NCBI RefSeq assembly: GCF_001261735.1
Contig: NZ_CVRP01000007.1
Coordinates: forward strand, 1 to 64,000
DNA: 64,000 bases
Source: Dysgonomonas sp. BGC7
GTDB taxonomy: Bacteria > Bacteroidota > Bacteroidia > Bacteroidales > Dysgonomonadaceae
Reading direction: 5' to 3'
The notes beneath the pieces were generated by a model. That model was not told the DNA's origin and did no database searches. It worked only from the letters and a program-made list of their open reading frames with translations. This document shows positions 35,614-44,959 of this stretch, piece by piece (positions within the stretch are counted from its first letter, which is position 1; each line of letters starts with the position of its first letter). The position numbers were made by a program, and so were the translations under genes.

Positions 35614-38100
35614 ATGTTTAATAAAAAGAATGGATTACTCAGTGTCGAAGAAGGTGGTGAACCGGTTATCTCTATTATTACCAACGATTTCGATGACGGA
35701 GATTGTTATATAAATGAAAAAGATTTGAAAGAAGATTTACCTATTTTGCCTCTTCGCAATACGGTAATCTTTCCGGGTACAAGTATGCCGATATCAATAG
35801 CCCGTAAGAAATCTTTAAAATTGATAAAAGCGGTAAATCGTCAGAAAGGGAAGTATGTAGGTCTTGTCTGCCAAAAAGAAGCAGAAAACGAAGACCCGGA
35901 CATGAACGATCTGTATTCAATCGGAGTTATCGGTGAAATTATCAGAGTGATAGAATTGCCCGATGATGAAAATGTGACAGTCATTTTTCAAGGAAAAAAA
36001 CGCTTTCGACTGACAGAACTGACACAAGCTGATCCGTATCTGAAAGGACATTTTGAAATAAAAGAAACAACTCCTGTGCAGAAAGCTGATACAGAGTATA
36101 AGGCTTTGATGGACTCGATACGAGATCTAATGATTCAGATGCTACGCATGTATGGAGAGCCGCCAAAAGAATTTATACAACGGCTGAAATCTGATTTGGT
36201 TTCGCCTCTGTTGGTAAATTACTGTTGTGCAAACTTACCGGTGTCAGGAGCAGAAAAACAGTCATTGCTGGATGTAGACGATGATAAGGAACGGGCTTAC
36301 CGTCTGTTAGTAGTTCTCAACCGTGAGACTCAGATGATGGAGATGAAACTCAATATCCAGATGAAGACTCGTGAAGAGTTGAATCAACAACAGAAAGAGT
36401 ATTTCTTGCAGCAACAGATTAAGACTATTCAGGATGAGCTCGGGGGTAACCCGCAGCAGGCAGATGTTGATGATCTGTGGTTGCGTGCCGAAAAAAAGAA
36501 ATGGAGCGGAGATGTGGCAAAAGTATTCGAAAAAGAAATACATAAGCTGGAACGTTTGCATCCTCAATCTCCTGATTATTCGACACAGTTTACTTATCTG
36601 GAGACTCTTCTCGATTTGCCATGGGGAGAATATACCAAAGATAACTTCAACCTGAAAAATGCACAGAAAGTGCTGGATCAGGATCATTTCGGATTGGAAA
36701 AGGTAAAAGAACGTATAATAGAGCATTTAGCAGTTCTTAAGCTAAAAGGTGATTTGAAATCTCCTATAATCTGTCTGTATGGACCTCCCGGAGTAGGGAA
36801 AACGTCATTGGGCAAATCTATAGCAAAGGCTTTGAATCGAAACTATGTTCGGGTATCGTTCGGAGGGCTTCATGACGAGTCGGAAATAAGGGGGCATCGG
36901 CGCACATATATTGGGGCAATGCCGGGTCGTATAATACAAAATATACAGAAGGTTGGTTCTTCAAATCCTGTATTTGTTTTAGATGAAATAGATAAGATCG
37001 GAAACGATTTTAAAGGAGATCCGTCTTCTGCATTATTAGAAGTGCTCGATCCTGAACAGAATTTCGCATTCCATGACAATTATCTTAATATAGATTATGA
37101 TTTGTCGAAAGTGATGTTTATAGCCACTGCGAATAATCTGTCTACAATATCGCAACCTCTGCTCGATCGTATGGAGCTTATAGACGTTAGCGGTTATATA
37201 ATAGAAGAGAAAGTAGAGATAGCCCGTCGTCATTTAATTCCAAAACAGTTGGAAAATCATGGACTAAATAAGGATGTGATAGAGATTCCTAAGAAAACGC
37301 TGGAGAAAATCGTCGAAAATTATACCCGCGAATCGGGAGTGCGTGAGCTGGATAAGAAAGTCGCAAAAATAATGCGTAAGGTTGCTCGTAAGGTTGCCTC
37401 AGAGGAAGTATATAAAAAGATAATGGAGGTCGAAGACTTACACGAATATCTGGGAGCTGTAGAATATACCAGAGATCAATATCAAGGTAATGGTTATGCG
37501 GGTGTTGTTACGGGCTTAGCTTGGACTTCGGTCGGGGGAGAGATCTTGTTTATAGAAACATCTCTGAGTAAAGGTAAAGGAGGAAAACTTACTCTTACCG
37601 GTAATCTGGGTGATGTGATGAAGGAGTCTGCTGTGCTGGCTTTAGAATATATACGTTCCCATAATAATGTATTGAGCATAGATGAAAAGGTATTTGATAA
37701 TTGGAATGTTCATGTGCATGTACCGGAAGGTGCTATACCAAAAGATGGCCCTTCGGCAGGTATTACAATGATTACCTCTCTTGCGTCAGCATTTACCCAA
37801 CGTAAGGTAAAAGCAAATTTGGCAATGACAGGAGAAATCACGTTGCGAGGAAAGGTTCTTCCTGTAGGAGGAATCCGTGAAAAAATACTGGCCGCCAAAC
37901 GTGCAGGTATCAAAGAAATTATCTTGTGTAAAGAGAATAGAAAAAATATAGAAGAGATTAAACCTCTTTATCTGAAAGGGTTGACATTCCATTATGTAGA
38001 TGATATAACTCAAGTACTCGATATTGCTTTGTTGAAAGAGAAAGTGAAACATCCGCTCAACTTAGATATTAAAGAAGAGAAACAAGAGAAAGGTAATTGA
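35614..38100 (+). CDS. lon: ATP-dependent protease La (Lon)
   Basis: An 828-residue AAA+ serine protease. The N-terminal substrate domain begins near LPILPLRNTVIFPG (about 42-55) and a coiled-coil region is centred near 250. Walker A is GPPGVGKTS near 390-398, Walker B is VFVLDEIDKIGN near 450, and the protease domain carries the catalytic dyad Ser in KDGPSAGI (near 713) and Lys in IREKILAAK (near 756). The C-terminus ends in a charged tail (KEEKQEKGN). A -7-like TACTTTTA lies at 35556-35563, one base off consensus. Confidence 0.96.
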   Translation: MFNKKNGLLSVEEGGEPVISIITNDFDDGDCYINEKDLKEDLPILPLRNTVIFPGTSMPISIARKKSLKLIKAVNRQKGKYVGLVCQKEAENEDPDMNDLYSIGVIGEIIRVIELPDDENVTVIFQGKKRFRLTELTQADPYLKGHFEIKETTPVQKADTEYKALMDSIRDLMIQMLRMYGEPPKEFIQRLKSDLVSPLLVNYCCANLPVSGAEKQSLLDVDDDKERAYRLLVVLNRETQMMEMKLNIQMKTREELNQQQKEYFLQQQIKTIQDELGGNPQQADVDDLWLRAEKKKWSGDVAKVFEKEIHKLERLHPQSPDYSTQFTYLETLLDLPWGEYTKDNFNLKNAQKVLDQDHFGLEKVKERIIEHLAVLKLKGDLKSPIICLYGPPGVGKTSLGKSIAKALNRNYVRVSFGGLHDESEIRGHRRTYIGAMPGRIIQNIQKVGSSNPVFVLDEIDKIGNDFKGDPSSALLEVLDPEQNFAFHDNYLNIDYDLSKVMFIATANNLSTISQPLLDRMELIDVSGYIIEEKVEIARRHLIPKQLENHGLNKDVIEIPKKTLEKIVENYTRESGVRELDKKVAKIMRKVARKVASEEVYKKIMEVEDLHEYLGAVEYTRDQYQGNGYAGVVTGLAWTSVGGEILFIETSLSKGKGGKLTLTGNLGDVMKESAVLALEYIRSHNNVLSIDEKVFDNWNVHVHVPEGAIPKDGPSAGITMITSLASAFTQRKVKANLAMTGEITLRGKVLPVGGIREKILAAKRAGIKEIILCKENRKNIEEIKPLYLKGLTFHYVDDITQVLDIALLKEKVKHPLNLDIKEEKQEKGN

Positions 38101-38109
38101 TAAATAATA

Positions 38110-38143
38110 ATGAGTGCAAATCCTAAAATTTGCACTCATTTGT
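38110..38143 (+). terminator. Terminator-like hairpin after lon
   Basis: A 12-base perfect stem (38110-38121 with 38128-38139) with loop CCTAAA. The following T-run is interrupted (TTGTTT), so efficiency is uncertain. Confidence 0.65.
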
Positions 38144-38174
38144 TTAAAACAAATTATGTACATTTGTACCACTT

Positions 38175-38732
38175 ATGGAGAATGAGAAAAAAATAGAGGG
38201 AATCTTTTCTGTTATCAATAAATATGCAATGTACTACGGACTATTGTTGGGTGCATTTTGGGTATTCAGATACTTGTTTTTTATTGTAGCAGGAGCAGGT
38301 GTGTCCGATAGATTTTTGTTCTTGTTTTATCTTCTGAATATAGGGACATTGCTTTTGATGTATGTCTTCTTCAATAAATTTAAATTCTTGGATGAGAGTA
38401 AGCCTAAAGGAGCAATATATTGTATTTTCTTTATGGTGTTGATGAGTTTCTATGCCTCTTTTCTTGAGGGAGCTATAATGTATGCTCATTTCAAGTTTAT
38501 TGATCCTGCTTATTTTTCTAGTTTGGTATCGACTTCATTGAAGGCTATTGAAGCTACTCCCCGGATGGGTACTGATGAGGCTCAGTATGCCATGGTAAAA
38601 GAAATTGTAGGATCTATATATTCTAGTAAGTTTATTTATATAGCCATCGAATTCGTGAAAAATATAATTCTAGGTTTATTTCTGGGTGTTATACTTAACT
38701 TTGTTGTTGCTAACGTAAAAAAGAGCTCGTGA
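38175..38732 (+). CDS. DUF4199 membrane protein
   Basis: A 185-residue protein with four predicted membrane helices (about 15-40, 45-65, 80-100 and 155-180) and a soluble loop between the third and fourth (about 110-150), the DUF4199 layout. No function is known. It is followed after three bases by a GT2 glycosyltransferase, and this DUF4199-GT2 pair is frequent in Bacteroidetes, which suggests the two act together at the membrane. Confidence 0.82.
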   Translation: MENEKKIEGIFSVINKYAMYYGLLLGAFWVFRYLFFIVAGAGVSDRFLFLFYLLNIGTLLLMYVFFNKFKFLDESKPKGAIYCIFFMVLMSFYASFLEGAIMYAHFKFIDPAYFSSLVSTSLKAIEATPRMGTDEAQYAMVKEIVGSIYSSKFIYIAIEFVKNIILGLFLGVILNFVVANVKKSS

Positions 38733-38735
38733 AAC

Positions 38736-39683
38736 ATGGATATATCTGTTGTAATACCTTTGCTGAATGAAGAAGAGTCTCTTCCTGAACTATATAATTG
38801 GATAGTTCGTGTAATGGAAGAGAATGACTTTTCTTACGAGATTATATTCGTTGATGATGGCAGTACTGATAATTCATGGAATGTCATAAAAGGGCTGCAA
38901 GAGTCTTCCTCGAATGTAAAAGCAATACGTTTTCGTCGCAATTACGGTAAATCACCAGCTCTTTACTGTGCCTTTCAGAAAGCGCAAGGTGATGTTGTAA
39001 TAACAATGGATGCCGACATGCAGGACAGTCCTGATGAAATACCTGAATTGTACAGAATGATAAAGGAAGAAGGCTATGATCTTGTTTCGGGATGGAAGAA
39101 GAAACGTTACGATCCCCTGTCTAAAACTATTCCTACAAAGATATTTAATGCAACTGCCCGTAAAGTATCGGGTGTGAAGTTGCACGATTTTAATTGTGGA
39201 CTAAAGTCATATCGCAACGATGTTGTCAAAAATATAGAGGTGTATAATGACATGCACCGATATATTCCCTATTTAGCTAAGATTGCGGGGTTTAATAAGA
39301 TCGGAGAGAAGGTTGTACAACATAGAGCCCGTAAGTATGGAAAAAGCAAATTTGGATTGAGTCGTTTTGTCAATGGTTATCTCGACTTGATGACACTTTG
39401 GTTTCTGTCTGTTTTTGGACGTAAGCCCATGCACTTTTTTGGGCTGTGGGGGTCTGTTATGTTTTTGCTTGGGTTTATATCCGCTGCTCTTGTCGGTGCA
39501 AATAAGCTATATGCTATTAGTCAGGGAATACCACATCCTTTAGTTACTAATTCTCCATATTTCTATATGTCATTGACTTTGATGATATTGGGTACGCAAC
39601 TGTTTCTGGCTGGTTTCCTCGGAGAGATTACCTCCCGAAGTTCGTCAAGCAGGAATGATTATAAGATAGAGGAAGAACTATAA
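38736..39683 (+). CDS. GT2 membrane glycosyltransferase (DPM1/GtrB-like)
   Basis: A 315-residue protein. The GT-A domain begins ISVVIPLLNEEESLPELYNW, with VDDGSTDNSW near 42-51 and the metal-binding TMDADMQDSP near 91-100. Two C-terminal membrane helices (about 235-258 and 275-295) are as in polyprenyl-phosphate glycosyltransferases that charge undecaprenyl phosphate with a hexose. The product probably serves a glycan or lipid modification outside the membrane; the sugar is unknown. Confidence 0.88.
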   Translation: MDISVVIPLLNEEESLPELYNWIVRVMEENDFSYEIIFVDDGSTDNSWNVIKGLQESSSNVKAIRFRRNYGKSPALYCAFQKAQGDVVITMDADMQDSPDEIPELYRMIKEEGYDLVSGWKKKRYDPLSKTIPTKIFNATARKVSGVKLHDFNCGLKSYRNDVVKNIEVYNDMHRYIPYLAKIAGFNKIGEKVVQHRARKYGKSKFGLSRFVNGYLDLMTLWFLSVFGRKPMHFFGLWGSVMFLLGFISAALVGANKLYAISQGIPHPLVTNSPYFYMSLTLMILGTQLFLAGFLGEITSRSSSSRNDYKIEEEL

Positions 39684-39692
39684 ACTATATAT

Positions 39693-39718
39693 GCCGATAC
39701 TAAAATATCGGCTTTTTT
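39693..39718 (+). terminator. Intrinsic terminator after the GT2 gene
   Basis: GCCGATA at 39693-39699 pairs with TATCGGC at 39706-39712, followed by six T. Confidence 0.8.
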
Positions 39719-39736
39719 GTAATTGTAAGATCAACT

Positions 39737-40255
39737 ATGAATTTGAAAGAACTTATTGAGGAACGTTATTCAGTAAGAGCTTATTTGCCCCAATCGGTAG
39801 AACGGGAGAAAATAGAGTATATTCTCGAATGTGCCAGATTGGCACCCTCAGCATCTAATAACCAACCTTGGAAATTTTATGTGGTGAGAGATAGCGCTGC
39901 AATGTCGAAGCTCTATGAATCGTACCACCGCGAGTGGTTCAGGACAGCACCGATGGCTATTGTTGTATGTAAAGATACATCTGCATCGTGGAAACGTACA
40001 GCGTCGGATGGAAAAGATCATTCTGATATAGATGCGGCGATTGCCTCAGAACATATCTGTCTGGCAGCAGCGTCAATAGGCTTGGGCACATGCTGGATTT
40101 GTAACTTCAACCCCGAGATGGTTTCTTCGATATTAAGCTTGCCTGCACATATAGAACCTATTGCGATATTCCCTATTGGTTATGTAGATACTACAAAGGG
40201 TACATCTCCGATCAAGAGGCGTAAGGGTATTGCAGAAATTACGGAATGGATATGA
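39737..40255 (+). CDS. Nitroreductase-family flavoprotein
   Basis: A 172-residue FMN-dependent oxidoreductase. MNLKELIEERYSVRAYLPQSV at the start and LAPSASNNQPWKFYVV near 34-49 form the FMN-binding pattern, with GLGTCWICNF near 115. The substrate is unknown. Its end overlaps the start of mntP by ten bases. Confidence 0.88.
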   Translation: MNLKELIEERYSVRAYLPQSVEREKIEYILECARLAPSASNNQPWKFYVVRDSAAMSKLYESYHREWFRTAPMAIVVCKDTSASWKRTASDGKDHSDIDAAIASEHICLAAASIGLGTCWICNFNPEMVSSILSLPAHIEPIAIFPIGYVDTTKGTSPIKRRKGIAEITEWI

Positions 40256-40827
40256 TTCAAATGATTGTTCTAGCGATAGGTCTGTCTATGGATAGCCTTA
40301 TTATTGCTCTAACGAGTGGAGCTATAATAGGAAATCATAATACAGTAAATATTCTTAAAATAGCCGGAATGTTGGCTTTCATCCAGATGTCTCTTACTGT
40401 TTTCGGTTGGTTTATTGGTTCTACATTTGCTCAGTATATTGCAGACTTCGACCATTGGCTTGCATTTGGCATTTTGTTCTTTCTCGGAGCTAAAGTCATA
40501 ATTTCGAGTATGAAAGAAGAGGAAAGTGCCCCTTTCAATCCTTTAAGTTTTAAGGTTATGCTAGGCTTGGCCATTGCTACCAGTATAGACGCTACGGCTG
40601 TCGGATTGTCATTGTCTCTAGTAGGAAGAGAAGTGTTGTCTCCGGCTATTCTTATTGGTTTGGTCACTTTTATAGTTTCTTCTATGGGTATTATTTTTGG
40701 ATGTAAAGTCGGACAAAGATACAACCTAAGGATAAATATTTTAGGTGGCATAATACTAATAGTCATAGGTTGTAGCATCTTGCTAGAACACACTATTTTC
40801 AATGCGGGTACCATTGCCCTTCTATAG
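40246..40827 (+). CDS. mntP: Manganese efflux pump MntP
   Basis: A 193-residue membrane protein with six helices in two DUF204 repeats: AIGLSMDSLIIALTSG near 11-26 and ATSIDATAVGLSLS near 110-123, each with the conserved Asp used for Mn2+ transport. The start overlaps the nitroreductase end; later ATG codons at 40252 and 40261 are also possible. No yybP-ykoY manganese riboswitch fits upstream, because the space is coding. Confidence 0.9.
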   Translation: MDMIQMIVLAIGLSMDSLIIALTSGAIIGNHNTVNILKIAGMLAFIQMSLTVFGWFIGSTFAQYIADFDHWLAFGILFFLGAKVIISSMKEEESAPFNPLSFKVMLGLAIATSIDATAVGLSLSLVGREVLSPAILIGLVTFIVSSMGIIFGCKVGQRYNLRINILGGIILIVIGCSILLEHTIFNAGTIALL

Positions 40828-40921
40828 AGTGATATAATATAAGATACATTGTCTTTGGTTTATAATAATAAAGGTTTGTTAAATATAAAAAATAAGATAA
40901 CCAATTTCCTTTAATTGGCGT

Positions 40922-40929
40922 TATATTTG
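40922..40929 (+). promoter_or_regulatory. -7 box before the DUF4834 gene
   Basis: TATATTTG fits TAnnTTTG and lies 36 bases before the ATG at 40966. The -33 element is not clear. Confidence 0.45.
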
Positions 40930-40965
40930 ATATAGATAAACTAGAACAATTAAAATGCACATAAA

Positions 40966-41208
40966 ATGAGTCTTATATTCTTTATTATATTTGCAGTGAT
41001 GATATTGGGAGTAATGATGTTGCTCTCAGTTATTAAGGGAGTAGCTTCGCTCATTTTTCGCAGGCCGTCTTCTTCTTATAATGCTGCATCGGGAAATCAA
41101 TACAGGTCATCAACAAGCCGAGGAGATAGTAACTCAGCCGGTGAATCTAAAAAAGTGTTCTCAAAGAATGAAGGAGAATATGTGTCTTATGAGGAGATTA
41201 AAGATTGA
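40966..41208 (+). CDS. DUF4834 small membrane protein
   Basis: An 80-residue protein with one N-terminal membrane helix (about 2-26), a short basic patch (FRRPSSS), a Ser-rich linker and a conserved acidic end (GEYVSYEEIKD). This matches the Bacteroidales DUF4834 family. Function unknown. It has its own -7 box and a strong terminator. Confidence 0.78.
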   Translation: MSLIFFIIFAVMILGVMMLLSVIKGVASLIFRRPSSSYNAASGNQYRSSTSRGDSNSAGESKKVFSKNEGEYVSYEEIKD

Positions 41209-41237
41209 CGAGTAGACTAATATATTAAAATATTATT

Positions 41238-41274
41238 AGGGCGATATGGTATTATAACTATATCGCCCTTTTTC
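41238..41274 (+). terminator. Terminator between DUF4834 and pgl
   Basis: AGGGCGATAT at 41238-41247 pairs with ATATCGCCCT at 41260-41269 around a 12-base loop, with a T-run on the plus strand. The stem also ends the converging pgl transcript, though that side lacks a good T-run. Confidence 0.8.
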
Positions 41275-41282
41275 TTCTCTTC

Positions 41283-42008
41283 TTATAAAAGGCTCGCTGC
41301 GTCTTCGTCCAGGAACCAGTATAAATATCCTTTTTTAGGATTTACTTTTGCCGCAGGATACTTGTCTATGAGAGATTTTCTATCCTTTATTATCTCTCTT
41401 ACTTTTTCTGCCTTGTTCTTACCTGTTGCTAGAAAAATGACATATTGGGCATTGTTGACAACACGTCCACTGATGCTTACGCGTTGCATGCCTGTTTCAG
41501 GGTGTTCTGCTACAACGCAAATATCTTTACTGTCCCATAGCCCAATCTGATTGGGGAAAATAGAAACTGTGTGTCCATCGTCGCCCAGCCCAAGCATAAC
41601 TATCTCAAAGCTAGGTATGTCCATCCGTTGCATAAGCTTGCTGCTTAGTATTTTGCTATACCAAAGAGCTTCTTCTTCAGGTTCATTTTCACCATGTATT
41701 CTGTATATATTATTATTTGGAATATTTGGAACTTTATCAAATAAATGATCCTTTGTCATTCCAAAGTTGTTCATTACATTTTCCGGAGGTACACACCTTT
41801 CATCACCCCAGAAAAATGAAATACGATTCCAGTCTAATGTGTCTTTACAATGCTCTGCCCAATAATCGAATATTACCTTTGGGGTAGTTCCTCCTGACAG
41901 AGCCAGGTTTACATGTGGATATACATTCATTAGTTTCTTTAAAAACTCGGTAAATCCTTTACTTAGATCTGTAGGATCCTGAAAAATCTTAATTTCTTCT
42001 TTTATCAT
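41283..42008 (-). CDS. pgl: 6-phosphogluconolactonase
   Basis: A 241-residue enzyme of the NagB/Pgl fold that hydrolyses 6-phosphogluconolactone. LALSGGTTPKVIFDYW (near 36-51), WGDERCVPP (near 67-75) and LGLGDDGHTVSIFP (near 137-150) are diagnostic. It overlaps the end of zwf by four bases, so both are made from one transcript, giving two successive steps of the oxidative pentose phosphate path. Confidence 0.95.
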   Translation of the reverse strand: MIKEEIKIFQDPTDLSKGFTEFLKKLMNVYPHVNLALSGGTTPKVIFDYWAEHCKDTLDWNRISFFWGDERCVPPENVMNNFGMTKDHLFDKVPNIPNNNIYRIHGENEPEEEALWYSKILSSKLMQRMDIPSFEIVMLGLGDDGHTVSIFPNQIGLWDSKDICVVAEHPETGMQRVSISGRVVNNAQYVIFLATGKNKAEKVREIIKDRKSLIDKYPAAKVNPKKGYLYWFLDEDAASLL

Positions 42009-43540
42009 AATTCACAATATATTCCATCATCAGATAGGTTTTTGCATGGGTATCTCCACGTAAGCCCCTTGCCTTCTATAAGGTCGTCGGCACAGTTCGG
42101 GCCCCACGATCCGGCAGGATAGCCATGCAACGGCGCGTCAGGATTTTTATCCCAGAAGTCGATTAGAGGTTGAACGAATTTCCATGTAGCTTCTAAAGCA
42201 TCTCCCCTGATATATAAGGTTGAGTCTCCTGTCATGCAGTCGAGCAGAAGCCTTTCGTACGCTTCGGGAAGATAGGTGTCTGTGAGTTGAGAGTAATGAA
42301 AATCCATGTTTACATTTTTTACCTGATATCCGCTGCCCGGTACTTTCATCTTTGTTTTTAACAATATACCTTCGTCAGGCTGTATTCTCAGCACCAACTG
42401 ATTTTCGTCATTGTTGAGGTCTACACTCTGAGGGAAGAGCTTTTGCGGAGCCGGCTTGAAGTGTATTACGACTTCTGATACCCGCGTTGGTAAGCGTTTG
42501 CCTGTACGTATATAGAAAGGTACATCGCCCCACCGCCAGTTGTCGATAAACAGTTTCATGGCGAGGTAAGTTTCTGTTCTCGAATCAGGGTTTACGTCTT
42601 TTTCCTCTCTGTATCCTTTTGCGTATTTACCTTTTATATTCGATGCAGTATACTGCCCTCGTATAATATTCTTAAAGAGGTCTTCGTCAGACATTGGTCT
42701 CAAAGCCTGAAATACCTTGAGCTTCTCGTTGCGGATAGATACTGAATCTATAGACATTGGAGGCTCCATTGCAACAAGGGCTACTATCTGTAGCAAGTGG
42801 TTTTGAACCATATCTCGCAGTGCTCCCGAATGGTCATAATAGCCACCTCTGTTTTCTACACCAATACTTTCAGCCGCAGTTATTTCTACGTGTTGAATAT
42901 AATTTCTGTTCCAGAGAGGTTCGTATATTCCGTTTGCAAAACGGGTGACCAACATATTCTGTACAGTTTCTTTACCTAAATAATGATCTATCCGATAGAT
43001 TTGTTCTTCCTCGTAGTTCTCTAAGAGGGAAGCATTTAGGTCTATAGCCGATTTTAGGTCTGTACCAAACGGTTTTTCTATAATGATACGTCTAAACCCT
43101 TTATCTTCATTGTTCAGTCCTTGCTCTGCTAAGAATTTGGGGATAAGTTGATATAAGGAAGGGGGGGTGGAAAGGTAAAAAATGTAATTACCGGCAGTGT
43201 TTTCTTCCTTATCCAGCCCGTCGAGCCGATCTTTCAACTTAGAATATTCTTTACCATCGTCAGTATTTATAGACAGATAGTGAAGCTTTTGGCAGAATGT
43301 ATTCAGTTCTTCGTCAGAAGCATCCTTTGCTGTTGCAAATTGCCTGATACCGTCTTTCATCTTTTCGCGGAAAGAGTCGTCATTAAATGCACTGCGAGCT
43401 ACTCCCAATACAGCAAAGTTTGACGGTAATGCCTCTTGTTTATACAGGTCGAATACCGCGGGAATAAGTTTTCTATATGTTAGATCTCCCGAAGCTCCGA
43501 AAATTATCAGAGCCAGATCCTGTGTTGCTTTTGATTTCAT
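42005..43540 (-). CDS. zwf: Glucose-6-phosphate 1-dehydrogenase
   Basis: A 511-residue enzyme, first step of the oxidative pentose phosphate path. IFGASGDLTYRKLIPA (near 13-28) is the coenzyme site, IIEKPFGTD (near 158) is conserved, and RIDHYLGKETVQNML (near 190-204) holds the catalytic His and Lys. An AGGAGG Shine-Dalgarno sequence (complement of 43546-43551) lies five bases before the ATG, which is rare in this phylum. The leader is about 140 bases if the promoter near 43690 is used. pgl follows with an overlap. Confidence 0.96.
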   Translation of the reverse strand: MKSKATQDLALIIFGASGDLTYRKLIPAVFDLYKQEALPSNFAVLGVARSAFNDDSFREKMKDGIRQFATAKDASDEELNTFCQKLHYLSINTDDGKEYSKLKDRLDGLDKEENTAGNYIFYLSTPPSLYQLIPKFLAEQGLNNEDKGFRRIIIEKPFGTDLKSAIDLNASLLENYEEEQIYRIDHYLGKETVQNMLVTRFANGIYEPLWNRNYIQHVEITAAESIGVENRGGYYDHSGALRDMVQNHLLQIVALVAMEPPMSIDSVSIRNEKLKVFQALRPMSDEDLFKNIIRGQYTASNIKGKYAKGYREEKDVNPDSRTETYLAMKLFIDNWRWGDVPFYIRTGKRLPTRVSEVVIHFKPAPQKLFPQSVDLNNDENQLVLRIQPDEGILLKTKMKVPGSGYQVKNVNMDFHYSQLTDTYLPEAYERLLLDCMTGDSTLYIRGDALEATWKFVQPLIDFWDKNPDAPLHGYPAGSWGPNCADDLIEGKGLTWRYPCKNLSDDGIYCEL

Positions 43541-43545
43541 TGAAT

Positions 43546-43551
43546 CCTCCT
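43546..43551 (-). promoter_or_regulatory. Strong Shine-Dalgarno sequence of zwf
   Basis: CCTCCT on the plus strand reads AGGAGG on the minus strand, five bases before the ATG. Nearly all other genes in the window have no such sequence. Confidence 0.7.
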
Positions 43552-43670
43552 AAGCATCTTCAACAGAGTGAAGTGATAATTTATAATTTGTTTAATTCTT
43601 ATTTCTATTTACTGAAAATCTATAGATTACTTTACTTAGAATAACTACCTTGCTGATATCAGTAAAGAAC

Positions 43671-43710
43671 TATTTTAACTAAAAGGTGACAAAAGTTACA
43701 CTTTTTCATT
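43671..43710 (-). promoter_or_regulatory. zwf promoter region with the block shared with the DUF6056 gene
   Basis: On the minus strand, AACTTTTG (complement of 43690-43697) stands where a -7 box is expected. Bases 43673-43696 are the exact reverse complement of 27195-27218. Identity extends to 34 of 40 bases and fades on both sides. The rest of 43552-43827 is AT-rich and shows no gene. Confidence 0.65.
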
Positions 43711-43827
43711 TGTTTTTACTTGTGTCATTTAACATTATCTCGAAAAAGATATTTTCTTTATAGATAAAGCTTTTAGGTCTTAGTGATAATTTCGGCTATA
43801 GATTTATATTAGCGATAGAAACAGTCT

Positions 43828-44724
43828 TTAATCCTTTTTGATTTCGTGTCCGCCAAACTGGTTTCTCATAGCAGCAAGAAGCTTCATTGCATAAGAGCTT
43901 TCTTGTCTCGATTCGAAACGAGTAAATAATGAAGCTGTAATAACATGAGCCGGAACATCGAAGTCTATGGCTGTCTGAACAGTCCAGCGCCCTTCTCCGC
44001 TGTCTGATACATAGTCTTTTATACCATCAAGATTTTCGTTGCCTTCCAGTGCATTTCCTATCAGTTCCAATAGCCAAGAGCGAACAACTGAACCTTGCAT
44101 CCATACGCGTGATATTTTTTCCAGATCAACATTGTAAGGAGAGCTTTTCATTATTTCGAAACCTTCGGCATAAGCCTGCATCATACCGTATTCTATTCCG
44201 TTGTGCACCATTTTCACCATATGCCCCGAGCCGCTTTCTCCACATCGGATATATCCGTTTTCGGGAGCCAGACTTTTGAATATTGGTTCAGCAAAATCAC
44301 ATGCTTCTTTGTCTCCTCCATACATAAGGCAGTACCCATTTTGAAGACCCCATACGCCGCCGCTTGTGCCACAGTCCAGGTAGTGGATACCTTTTACTTT
44401 TATTTTTTTACCGCGTTCAACAGTTTCGCGCCAATAACTATTTCCTCCGTCTACAATGATATCGTTAGGCTTGAGTAAGGTGAGTAGTTGTGCTATATTT
44501 TCTTCTACGGGTTTTCCTGCAGGAACCATCAACCATACAAGTTTTCTGTCTCCCAATTTGCTAACCAGATCTTCGAGGCTAGAGGATGGTATTGCTCCTT
44601 TTGCAGCTACCTCGTCTATCTCTTTCTGAGTTAAATTGTAAACTACTACTTCGTGTCCGAAATTTAAAAGGCGTTCTACCATTTTTCCGCCCATTTTACC
44701 TAATCCTACGAATCCTATTTTCAT
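43828..44724 (-). CDS. gnd: 6-phosphogluconate dehydrogenase, short form
   Basis: A 298-residue enzyme: Rossmann domain MKIGFVGLGKMGGKMVERL, DGGNSYWRET near 93-102, DCGTSGGVWG near 117-126 and KMVHNGIEYGMMQAY near 171-185. The classical enzyme is about 470 residues; this short form (GntZ/YqeC-like) lacks the C-terminal helical tail and is often NAD+-dependent, which is family knowledge and not visible here. It completes zwf-pgl-gnd, but is separated from zwf by 287 bases. Confidence 0.92.
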   Translation of the reverse strand: MKIGFVGLGKMGGKMVERLLNFGHEVVVYNLTQKEIDEVAAKGAIPSSSLEDLVSKLGDRKLVWLMVPAGKPVEENIAQLLTLLKPNDIIVDGGNSYWRETVERGKKIKVKGIHYLDCGTSGGVWGLQNGYCLMYGGDKEACDFAEPIFKSLAPENGYIRCGESGSGHMVKMVHNGIEYGMMQAYAEGFEIMKSSPYNVDLEKISRVWMQGSVVRSWLLELIGNALEGNENLDGIKDYVSDSGEGRWTVQTAIDFDVPAHVITASLFTRFESRQESSYAMKLLAAMRNQFGGHEIKKD

Positions 44725-44959
44725 GTTAAATTCTATTTTTTGATTTTATATTGTGAATGATTTATCCTTTCGAATATTCTGATCTTTAAATAGTTTCTTT
44801 AATTTTTCAAACTTTACGAAGTTAATACTTTTATAACTATATGTCTAAAAAATATACTCTTTTCTTTCATTCTTCTTTTATTTATTCTGGGTATCAGTTA
44901 ATTAATAGATTATAGAGGGCGTCGATATTGCTGTTTAGTATATTTATTTCGTTTATGTT

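Noticed and set aside
39737-40270. Manganese (yybP-ykoY) riboswitch for mntP
   Set aside because: The space upstream of mntP is the nitroreductase gene, with which it overlaps, and no such fold is seen.
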